Shown here: piece by piece, positions 1 to 6,302 of the stretch
Layout of the letters: every line of letters begins with the position of its first letter
Position numbering within the stretch: the first letter of the stretch is position 1
Origin: an uncultured Burkholderiales bacterium
GTDB taxonomy: Bacteria > Pseudomonadota > Gammaproteobacteria > Burkholderiales > Burkholderiaceae_C
Direction: 5' to 3'
Length of the DNA: 6,768 nt
Assembly: GCA_903926695.1 (NCBI GenBank)
Contig: CAIYKK010000631.1
Location: 1-6,768 of the forward strand
Position numbers and translations under genes: made by a program
The notes under the pieces: generated by a model
Told to the model about the DNA's origin: nothing
The model's input: only the letters and a program-made list of their open reading frames with translations
Database searches by the model: none

Positions 1-342
1 ACTGAGCAATGCGCCGTCAATCAACCACTCTGTGAACCGTCCCAGATGAAGCCCGAGATCAGCCTTGAACTCGAAGATCAGCATGAACAGCAGCGCCAAC
101 TGGCGCGTGGTTTTGGAAACGTTGACACTGGCCTCGTCAAAGTGAAACCACGCAAAACCCCGCTCATCGATACGTAAGGTGTAGCCAAGGCTTTTAAAAA
201 GCCGCTCGTAGCCGTCTCTTTCGCGGTCAAGCTCAGCCCAGAGCCGATGGTCAGCCATGCGGTTCAGGTGTTTGCCACTGTTCAAGCAGCCAAAAATCTC
301 ACTCAAAAGCGGCAGCTTGTGCAAATACAAAGGGGTGGTCAT
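1..342 (-). CDS. jetB: MukE/MksE/JetB-like condensin subunit, partial (C-terminus beyond window)
   Basis: Reading leftwards from ATG at 342, the frame stays open for 114 codons to the window edge, so only the N-terminus is seen. The protein begins MTTPLYLHKLPLLSEIFGCL, then has an Arg/Glu/Asp-rich stretch and a FAWFHFDE segment. A hydrophobic helix follows (RQLALLFMLIFEF, about residues 87-99), then LHLGRFTEWL. Such a mix of winged-helix-like elements is typical of MukE/MksE/JetB accessory subunits, which bind the kleisin and regulate the SMC ATPase. The start overlaps the upstream gene's TGA in an ATGA tetranucleotide. An AGG eight bases before the ATG can serve as ribosome binding site, so the two genes should be translationally coupled. 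The jetB identity is mainly inferred from order (kleisin first, small partner second), because the protein is divergent and incomplete. The SMC subunit and JetD nuclease, which would settle it, lie outside. Confidence 0.58.
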   Translation of the reverse strand, partial: MTTPLYLHKLPLLSEIFGCLNSGKHLNRMADHRLWAELDRERDGYERLFKSLGYTLRIDERGFAWFHFDEASVNVSKTTRQLALLFMLIFEFKADLGLHLGRFTEWLIDGALLS

Positions 343-1613
343 TTCATAGGCCTGTTTTCAACAGAAGTGGCTGCGAACTTGAGCGCATGGGGGTGATGGG
401 TGACGCGCACGGTGCTCAGGTTCTGAATTTGAGGGGTATCGGCTGCAGTGACTTCCCACTCGTCCCGCTCGATCAGCATGTGGTAGAGCCGCAAAACCGT
501 GCTGTCGGCCAGCTCTGGGAAGTGTTCATGCAGCCAATGCAGAAGGTCATTGACGGGGGCATCCTGGCGCAGCAGCCGTAAAACGGCGGATTCATCTACC
601 AGCTCCATTGGCACGGCATCCGGGTCTTCCCTGTCTTCGGGAAAAGCCACTATGGCAGGCTCAAAACTGAGCGCTTCCCCCATGATGGCCAGTACTTCGC
701 CTCCCACTGTCACGCGGCGCGGCATATCGCGTTTCCACAAGGGAAGTTCAGCGGCACCCAGTGTCGAATTAAGGCCACGTTTGCGCACACGACCCAACAG
801 CTGGCTGATAGCCGTCGAGAGCGTGTTGTGTTGGCGGATTTCTTCACGCAATGGCAAAAGCGTGTCGCTGCAGTGCTTCAAGACCTCGCGGCCCAGTCGG
901 CGAAGTTCCTTGGCCTGAAAAGCTACTTGGCGCATGGACAAGCGCTGGGTGTACAGCGCCCCCTGAAGGGCCAGTGTCTCCACGGCATGGTCCAGGGCAC
1001 GTTCGGCATCTTCCAGGTGGCGGTAAAAAGTGCCCGAGGGGCCGCTGTCCATCATTTCGGCCATTGGTGCAACGTAGTTGTCAAAAGCGGCCAGCACTTC
1101 GCTGTAGCGTCGGCCGATGGGTAAATTGGCATCTTTGGACTTGGCGCGTTCGGCGAGTTCCAAAATCGCGTGCCGGTCCTGCTCCAGCTGCTGGCTGATC
1201 TGGCGAAACAGTTCTGCCAGCTGGGCTGCCGCCTGTTTGAGTTGGTCCGAATTTCCGGCCTGCAAGCCTTCAATCAGCCGACTGGTTGCGTGTTTGATCC
1301 CATCCACGCGCGCCTTGAGCACAGCCGAGAGGCCGAGTTCATGCTCGCGTGTGAGTCCGCGCACGAACTCCAGAACCAATGGGTTGATCTGCAAGGACAC
1401 CCCGCGCGCCATCACCTGAAGCAGATCGCTTGAAACCATCTGCCGCATCACGGCTTCGCATTCCTCAAGGCTTTTGCCGGGCGCACGGCGTGCGATGACT
1501 TCGATGAGCTGGGCTTGATCAAAAGAAGGAAAGTCACGCCCCAGCACCACCAAGCTTTCCAGAGTATCCCAGTGCAAATAGAGTGCATGGACAAGGCTGC
1601 GTGGGCTTACCAA
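339..1613 (-). CDS. jetA: MukF/MksF/JetA-like kleisin subunit of a Wadjet-type condensin
   Basis: This 424-residue soluble protein has no signal peptide or membrane segment. Residues 1-85 look like a winged-helix domain (ALYLHWDTLESLVVLG, then a basic helix and a QVMARGVSLQINP wing). Residues 88-160 are long amphipathic helices rich in Gln, Glu and Leu. An FDNYVAP segment at 177-183 starts a helical bundle running to about 275. Residues 340-400 (LLHWLHEHFPELADSTVLRLYHMLI) look like a C-terminal winged helix. Winged helix, coiled helices and C-terminal winged helix is the layout of MukF-type kleisins, including Wadjet JetA, which bridge the SMC heads. I chose TTG at 1613 because AAGGGAGG lies seven bases upstream. 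The longer GTG frame (from 1664) adds 17 residues that would be read straight across that ribosome site. The gene is visibly less GC-rich than pglW. It is first in its operon and overlaps the next gene by 4 bp. A MksF of a chromosomal Mks condensin is the main alternative. Confidence 0.66.
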   Translation of the reverse strand: MVSPRSLVHALYLHWDTLESLVVLGRDFPSFDQAQLIEVIARRAPGKSLEECEAVMRQMVSSDLLQVMARGVSLQINPLVLEFVRGLTREHELGLSAVLKARVDGIKHATSRLIEGLQAGNSDQLKQAAAQLAELFRQISQQLEQDRHAILELAERAKSKDANLPIGRRYSEVLAAFDNYVAPMAEMMDSGPSGTFYRHLEDAERALDHAVETLALQGALYTQRLSMRQVAFQAKELRRLGREVLKHCSDTLLPLREEIRQHNTLSTAISQLLGRVRKRGLNSTLGAAELPLWKRDMPRRVTVGGEVLAIMGEALSFEPAIVAFPEDREDPDAVPMELVDESAVLRLLRQDAPVNDLLHWLHEHFPELADSTVLRLYHMLIERDEWEVTAADTPQIQNLSTVRVTHHPHALKFAATSVENRPMK

Positions 1614-1620
1614 ATCATTT
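1614..1620 (-). promoter_or_regulatory. spacer between jetA Shine-Dalgarno and its TTG start
   Basis: On the minus strand a strong AAGGGAGG ribosome site (complement of 1621-1628) sits seven bases from TTG at 1613-1611. An ATG between them (complement of 1616-1618) is in another frame and reaches a stop after three codons (ATG ATT TGG TAA), so it cannot be the start. This pair fixes the start and implies a non-ATG initiation codon. Confidence 0.7.
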
Positions 1621-1693
1621 CCTCCCTTTTTAATATCTGACTGTTGATGCAATACCCGCTGCACACAGCCAGCGTTTCTTCCAGATCATCAAT

Positions 1694-1702
1694 ACTATAA
1701 CA
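1694..1702 (-). promoter_or_regulatory. extended -10 promoter for the jetA-jetB operon
   Basis: Read on the minus strand this is TGT-TATAGT: a TATAGT hexamer (five of six matches to TATAAT) preceded by TG with one base between, the extended -10 form that tolerates a weak -35. No good -35 is present 16-18 bases upstream, which fits. Transcription would start near 1686-1688, giving a leader of about 73 bases ahead of the TTG at 1613. Predicted by eye only. Confidence 0.5.
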
Positions 1703-1726
1703 ACCGGATACAAAACATACTAGCAG

Positions 1727-1755
1727 TTGCACTTAGATTGATTTTTTGTTATCCT
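1727..1755 (+). promoter_or_regulatory. promoter for the XRE regulator-pglW-pglX operon
   Basis: TTGCAC (1727-1732, TTG conserved) and TATCCT (1750-1755, four of six matches to TATAAT) are separated by exactly 17 bases. The -10 is also of the extended type, with TG at 1747-1748. Expected transcription start is about 1761-1763, about 26 bases before the regulator's ATG. The -35 elements of the two divergent promoters would be almost adjacent, so one bound protein could affect both. Confidence 0.5.
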
Positions 1756-1767
1756 GCGCAACACCCT

Positions 1768-1780
1768 TTGTTAAAAACAA
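1768..1780. promoter_or_regulatory. candidate operator dyad for the XRE regulator
   Basis: TTGTT-AAA-AACAA has perfect five-base inverted arms around a three-base centre. It lies between the predicted transcription start and the ATG at 1788, a classic position for autorepression. Its left half repeats the TTGTTA word found in the plus-strand -10 (1746-1751, 22 bases or about two helical turns upstream) and, inverted, in the minus-strand -10 (1698-1703). That Cro/C1-family dimers bind short dyads is established; that this protein binds this site is inference. Confidence 0.4.
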
Positions 1781-1787
1781 CCAAAAA

Positions 1788-2009
1788 ATGATCCGCTGCC
1801 ATCTGTCCACCCTCATGGGGCGCGACAAACTCCGCATTTCCGATGTCGCTCAGCGCACCGGCCTCAACCGCAGCACCGTCACCGCCCTTTACAACGAGAC
1901 GGCGACGCGGGTTGACCTTCCCGCCATTGAGCGCCTGTGTGCGCTTTTCCGGTGCCAGGTGGGCGAGCTGTTTGAAATCGTCCCTCCCCAACCTGAGACC
2001 AAGCCATGA
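1788..2009 (+). CDS. small XRE/Cro-C1-type HTH transcriptional regulator of the BREX operon
   Basis: A 73-residue protein made almost entirely of one helix-turn-helix domain of the short Cro/C1 (HTH_26-like) class. RISDVAQRTGLNRSTVTALY (residues 15-34) covers helices 2 and 3: ISDVAQRTG is the positioning helix, a Gly turn follows, and NRSTVTALY is the recognition helix. The end (PAIERLCALFRCQVGELFEI) is the usual four- and five-helix closure. There is no ligand or dimerisation domain, so it probably acts as a simple dimeric repressor. I chose ATG at 1788. A TTG at 1746 would extend the frame, but it falls inside the predicted -10, so it would not be transcribed. No clear Shine-Dalgarno precedes the ATG; the leader is A-rich. 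The TGA stop overlaps pglW's ATG (ATGA), so the two are co-transcribed and probably translationally coupled. Role in controlling BREX is inferred from position. Confidence 0.85.
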   Translation: MIRCHLSTLMGRDKLRISDVAQRTGLNRSTVTALYNETATRVDLPAIERLCALFRCQVGELFEIVPPQPETKP

Positions 2010-5000
2010 GCATGGGCAGCAACCGCTGGCGTGTCTTCGCCGAATCCACCTTTCCCTGGGAGCGCGAAGCGCTCGAATGGCTGCGCGCCCACCTGCCCGA
2101 CCGCGAACCGTGGAATGTCTGGACCAACTTCGAGTTCATTGACGACGAAGGAAAAATCAGCGAAGTCGATGCGCTGGTGCTCTCGCCCGCCGGGCTGTTC
2201 CTCGTCGAGATCAAAAGCCGCCCCGGCACCGTCGAGGGCGACGCCCACACCTGGACATGGCGCGCCGATGGCCGCGAGTACAGCGGCGACAACCCTTTGC
2301 TGCTGGCCGAGCGCAAATCCAAACGTCTGGCCAGCCTGCTGCGCCGCCAGTCGGCCATCATCAAGGCCAAAATCCGCCTGCCTTTTATCCAGCCGGTCAT
2401 TTTTCTCTCGTCCACCACGCTTAAAAGCAGGCTGCAGGGCATTGCCAGCACGGCCACCTTTCAGCGCGGCCAGCCCGGCGCGCTGAACGACCCCGGCATC
2501 ATCGACGCCCTGGTCAACGGCATTCACCACCATCCGGCCCAGACTGTCAACGGCCAGCAGGCCCGTGCCGTCGCCCAAGCCATCGCGCGCGGTCTGGCCG
2601 AAGCGGGCATCCGCCCGTCCAATAAACACCGGCAGGTCGGCGACTACCAACTCATCAAGCTGATGGCCGAGGGCGAAGGGTTTCAGGACTGGCAAAGCCA
2701 GCACGTCAGCATGGAAAACATCCAGCGCCGCGTCCGCATCTACACCGTGGCCCGCGCCAGCAGCCCGGAGGCGCGCGCCACGCGGGTCCGCCAGGCGCGG
2801 CGCGAGTTTGAAGTGCTGGAAGGCATCAGCCACCCCGGCATTCTCAAGGTCAACGACTACAAAGAAACCGACATGGGCCCGGCGTTGGTGTTTGACCACG
2901 ACCCCAAGGCCCAGCGGCTCGATCACCTGCTGCGCGACGGCGGCGCGCAACTCACCGTCACCCAGCGCCTGCAGCTGGTGCGCGACATTGCCGAAACCCT
3001 GAAATTTGCCCACGCCCGGCGTCTGTACCACCGCGCCCTCGGGCCGCAAAGCATCCTCATTTACACCGCCGACGGCGGCGCGCTGACGCCCCGGCTGATG
3101 AACTGGCAAACCGCCTCGCGCGGCGTCAGCCATCCCGACACCCTGCACCGCACCACCGGCACGCGCCATGTCGAGGATTACGTCGAAGACCCCGGTCTGG
3201 TCTATCTGGCACCCGAAACCACACGCGCCGACACCACCCACGGCCCCAGTCTGGACGTGTTTTCACTCGGTGCCATCGCTTATCACGTGTTCAGCGGCCA
3301 GCCGCCCGCCGCTTCCGTTCTGGAACTGGCTGAAAAGCTGCGCCTCGAACAAGGCTTGCGCCTGTCCGACGTGCTGGACGGCTGCGGCCAGCAGTTGCAA
3401 GCGCTGATCCAGTACGCCACCTGTCCCGACGTGATGGCGCGTTATCCCGAAGTGCAGAGCTTTCTGGACGATCTGGTCAACGTCGAAGACGAACTCACCG
3501 CCCCCGACCCCGAAACCACCGTGGACGCGAGCATTGCCAGCCAGGGCGACCGGCTCGAAGGCGGTTTTACAGTCGTCAAGCGCATGGGGCGCGGTTCGTC
3601 CAGCGTTGTGCTGCTGGTGCGCGAAGACGGCGCGTTGGAAGACCTGATCCTGAAAGTCGCCTGCGACATCGCCCACAACGAGCGCCTCGTGGCCGAAGGC
3701 GAGGTGCTGGCCAGTCTGCGCCATCAAAACATCGTCGAATACCGCCGCACGCTCACGGTGGCAGGGCGCACCGCCCTGCTCATGCGCAGCGCTGGCCCGA
3801 AAACGCTGGCGCAAAAAATCAAGGAAGACGGCCGCCTGTCGCTGGACCTGCTCCAGCGCTTTGGCGAAGAACTGATCGAAGTCGTCAACCACCTCGAAGA
3901 CCACGGCGTGGCCCACCGCGATCTGAAACCGGAAAACATCGGCATCGCACCCGCCAGTTCCGGCAAGCTGCAGCTGGTGCTGTTCGACTTTTCGCTGTGC
4001 CGCACCCCGGCGGACAACATCAGCGCCGGAACCCATCCCTACCTCGACCCGTTTTTAAGCCTGCGCAAGCCGCCGCGCTGGGATTTGTACGCCGAGCGTT
4101 TTGCGCTGGCCGTCACGCTGTACGAAATGGCAGTTGGCAAACTGCCGGTCTGGGGCGACGGCCAGACCTCCCCGGCCATGCTCGACGTGCAGGCCACGCT
4201 GGCCAGCGACGTGTTTGACCCCGTGACCCGCGAAGGCTTCAGTGCGTTTTTTGGCAAAGCCCTGCGCCGCGATTTCAAAGAGCGTTTTGACAACGCCGAA
4301 GACATGCTGCGCGCCTGGCGGGCCATCTTCGCGGCCCGGCAAACCGTGCATCCGCCCCAGCCCGAAGGTTTTGCCGCCATCGCCCCGACGGTTCTGCCCG
4401 GCACCACGATGGCCGAGCTGGGCTACACGCTCGAAGCGCAGGACGTGCTGGAGCGCATGGGCGTTCACAACGCCCGCGAACTTCTGGCCGTGGACCGCAT
4501 CCGCTTTCGCTACCTGCGCGGCGTGGGCGACCGGATTCGCAAAGAAATCAGGCTCACCGCCAAAGAGCTGGCCCGGCTGCGGCCCGACCTGACGCAAGGC
4601 CGCTCCACGCTGCACGACGCTGACGATGACGAGCCAGCCAGCGGCGGCGCTGTCAGCGTCAACGAACTGGCCGCGCTGCTCATGCCCCGCCGCCCCGCTG
4701 CCGACGACAGGCCCGAAGAAGCCGCGCTGGCGCATTACCTCGGCATCGACCCCGGCCCCGACGATGCAGCCCCGCCGCCCAACGCCGCCAACGCCGCCAA
4801 CGCGCCCGCGTTCTGGCCCACGCTGGGCGAATCGGCCCAGGCCGTCGGCGTCGAGCGCGGCCTGCTGGCTGCCGCCCTTATCAAATCCCGCGAGCGCTGG
4901 CTGAAAAATCCCGCTTTCACCGAAGTGCGGCTGCAGCTCGACAAACTGGTGCAAAGCCAGGGCCAGGTGCTGACCGCCCACGAAGCCGCGCTGGCCCTGC

Positions 5001-6280
5001 TCAGCCTGCGCGGCTGCGCCGTGCAAGATGGCGCAGACCGATTGCAACTCTCCAGCGCCGTGTTGCGCGCCGCGCTGGAAGCCGAAGCCCACCTTGAAAA
5101 CCCCCGCTTCCAGTGTTTTGAGCACCAGCCTTGGCCCTTGATTGCCAGCAGTTCGGCCTGGGCCGATTACGCCCGCCAGCTCGCCAGCGTGGCCGATGCC
5201 TGCGCGCTGGCCGATCCGCTGCTGCCGCCTTCGCGCGCACTCGAAGCGCTGGAAGCCGTCAAACCGCTGGGCCTTCCCAGCGCCAGCGCCCCGGCACCGG
5301 AAAGCGGCGACGCGCCCCTGTCCGGCACCCGGCTGCTGCGTCTGGCCACCTCGGCTTCGCGCACGGCGGCCCTGTCCAGCCGTCAGGAAATCTACCCCCG
5401 CGCCATGCCCGCCCTGCAGGCGCTGCGCCAGTCGCTGGGCGCGCTGGTGGGCGTGCCCGCCTTGCGCCCGCAAGCGCTGCAAGAGCGCGTGCGCGGGCGC
5501 TACCCCGAAGCCAGAGCGCTGCCAGCGCGCCCGGCGCTGGACCGCCTGCTCGAAGAAGCCGGTGCCCCGCTGCAATGGAACCCCGCCGCCGCCGACGGCG
5601 CAGGCGCTTACCTGTGCCCCGCGCTGGGCGGCCAGCTCACGGCGGGCACGACCAGCGTGTTTTCGCGGCAATCGACTTTTCCCGGCAGCAGCGGCAAGCC
5701 CGGCAATCCAGCCAGCGACGCCGACCAAAACGACGCGCAAGCCACCGAAACCCGCTTGCAGCGCGCCCTTCAGTCCGGCGGCCTGCGTGTCTTGACCGTG
5801 CCGCCGCGCCAGTCCCACCACGCCGAAGCCGAATTGATCCGCCGTTTTGGCCTGCAGCGCGTCAGCTTTGACGCCCTGCTGCTGCAGGCGCTGCGCGTGC
5901 AGGCCGACGCCGCCCGCGTGGACTGGGCCACCGTGCTGCGCGCCGACGCCGCCGAACCCGGCAGCCGCGACTGGGTCAACCTGCAGCGACTGGTGCAGCG
6001 CACGCTTTCCAGCCTGAAACCGCTGCTGCTCGACAGCGCCGCGCCGCTGCTGCTGATCCACGCCGGTTTATTGGCGCGCTACGGCCTGATGACGCTGGTC
6101 ACCGAGATGGAAACCCGCGTTGGCCGCCCCGGCCACACCCCGGCCCTGTGGCTGCTGCTGCCTTCGCACCAGCAAGGCTTGCCCGTCGTCGACGGCGTGC
6201 CCGTGCCGCTGGTCAACAGCGCCCAGGCGTTCAGCCTGCCGCCCGCCTGGGTCGAAAACCAGCACCGCGCCACACTTTAA
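2006..6280 (+). CDS. pglW: PglW: NERD-kinase-kinase Ser/Thr protein kinase of a type 2 BREX (Pgl) system
   Basis: PglW is the cytoplasmic Ser/Thr kinase of BREX type 2, the phage growth limitation system first described in Streptomyces coelicolor. Its 1424 residues are of the family's usual size. Residues 14-135 form a NERD domain with nuclease-like residues E53, D55, E68 and K70 (EVD then EIK). A kinase fold at 214-475 is degenerate: HRALGP (342-347) replaces HRDLKP, MNW (365-367) replaces DFG, and VRIY (243-246) replaces the lysine motif, though E267 and APE (402-404) remain. A second kinase (515-780) has GRGSSSVV (528-535), K550, HRDLKPEN (637-644) and DFS (661-663), so it should be active. 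A helix-hairpin-helix-like segment follows (799-860, RGVGDRIRKEI), then helical/winged-helix-like regions with an Ala-Asn linker near 926-934, and an alpha/beta C-terminus ending LWLLLPSHQQGLPVVDGVP. ATG at 2006 overlaps the regulator's stop; ATG at 2012 is also possible. The NERD, kinases, and pglX next door make the call secure. The kinase target is not visible here. Confidence 0.93.
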   Translation: MSMGSNRWRVFAESTFPWEREALEWLRAHLPDREPWNVWTNFEFIDDEGKISEVDALVLSPAGLFLVEIKSRPGTVEGDAHTWTWRADGREYSGDNPLLLAERKSKRLASLLRRQSAIIKAKIRLPFIQPVIFLSSTTLKSRLQGIASTATFQRGQPGALNDPGIIDALVNGIHHHPAQTVNGQQARAVAQAIARGLAEAGIRPSNKHRQVGDYQLIKLMAEGEGFQDWQSQHVSMENIQRRVRIYTVARASSPEARATRVRQARREFEVLEGISHPGILKVNDYKETDMGPALVFDHDPKAQRLDHLLRDGGAQLTVTQRLQLVRDIAETLKFAHARRLYHRALGPQSILIYTADGGALTPRLMNWQTASRGVSHPDTLHRTTGTRHVEDYVEDPGLVYLAPETTRADTTHGPSLDVFSLGAIAYHVFSGQPPAASVLELAEKLRLEQGLRLSDVLDGCGQQLQALIQYATCPDVMARYPEVQSFLDDLVNVEDELTAPDPETTVDASIASQGDRLEGGFTVVKRMGRGSSSVVLLVREDGALEDLILKVACDIAHNERLVAEGEVLASLRHQNIVEYRRTLTVAGRTALLMRSAGPKTLAQKIKEDGRLSLDLLQRFGEELIEVVNHLEDHGVAHRDLKPENIGIAPASSGKLQLVLFDFSLCRTPADNISAGTHPYLDPFLSLRKPPRWDLYAERFALAVTLYEMAVGKLPVWGDGQTSPAMLDVQATLASDVFDPVTREGFSAFFGKALRRDFKERFDNAEDMLRAWRAIFAARQTVHPPQPEGFAAIAPTVLPGTTMAELGYTLEAQDVLERMGVHNARELLAVDRIRFRYLRGVGDRIRKEIRLTAKELARLRPDLTQGRSTLHDADDDEPASGGAVSVNELAALLMPRRPAADDRPEEAALAHYLGIDPGPDDAAPPPNAANAANAPAFWPTLGESAQAVGVERGLLAAALIKSRERWLKNPAFTEVRLQLDKLVQSQGQVLTAHEAALALLSLRGCAVQDGADRLQLSSAVLRAALEAEAHLENPRFQCFEHQPWPLIASSSAWADYARQLASVADACALADPLLPPSRALEALEAVKPLGLPSASAPAPESGDAPLSGTRLLRLATSASRTAALSSRQEIYPRAMPALQALRQSLGALVGVPALRPQALQERVRGRYPEARALPARPALDRLLEEAGAPLQWNPAAADGAGAYLCPALGGQLTAGTTSVFSRQSTFPGSSGKPGNPASDADQNDAQATETRLQRALQSGGLRVLTVPPRQSHHAEAELIRRFGLQRVSFDALLLQALRVQADAARVDWATVLRADAAEPGSRDWVNLQRLVQRTLSSLKPLLLDSAAPLLLIHAGLLARYGLMTLVTEMETRVGRPGHTPALWLLLPSHQQGLPVVDGVPVPLVNSAQAFSLPPAWVENQHRATL
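4781..4807 (+). repeat. tandem 9-bp repeat inside pglW (Ala-Asn linker)
   Basis: Two exact AACGCCGCC units and a third, AACGCGCCC, lie head to tail in frame, encoding NAANAANAP around residues 926-934. The flanks are Pro/Ala/Asp-rich (DPGPDDAAPPP before it), so it reads as a flexible linker between the HhH-like segment and the next helical domain. Units of nine bases keep the frame if gained or lost. Confidence 0.75.
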
Positions 6281-6287
6281 AAAACTC

Positions 6288-6293
6288 AGGGAA
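6288..6293 (+). promoter_or_regulatory. ribosome binding site of pglX
   Basis: AGGGAA in the 22-base gap after the pglW stop, nine bases before the ATG at 6303. It is the only purine-rich match to the 16S tail there and supports that start. No promoter or terminator fits in the gap, so pglX should be read from the pglW transcript. The site forms one arm of a very small GGGA-A-TCCC dyad. Confidence 0.6.
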
Positions 6294-6302
6294 TCCCGAA
6301 AA

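Noticed and set aside
1746..1787. TTG at 1746 as an upstream start for the XRE regulator
   Set aside because: It lies inside the predicted extended -10 and lacks a ribosome site; the added residues are not part of the HTH domain.
1889..3241. 450-codon open frame on the minus strand
   Set aside because: Another antisense shadow; it covers the regulator and the NERD and first kinase regions, with no domain of its own.
5131..5871. 246-codon plus-strand frame rich in Arg, Pro and Ala
   Set aside because: Frame-shifted reading of pglW codons; composition is that of GC-rich off-frame translation.
4055..6061. 668-codon open frame on the minus strand opposite pglW
   Set aside because: It mirrors the GC-rich third positions of pglW. 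Its product is a low-complexity Gly/Ala/Gln/Arg mix with no recognisable domain, and pglW has clear domains throughout.
6289..6297. GGGA-A-TCCC dyad between pglW and pglX as a terminator
   Set aside because: Arms are only four bases with no T run after it; it is more likely a chance palindrome around the ribosome site.
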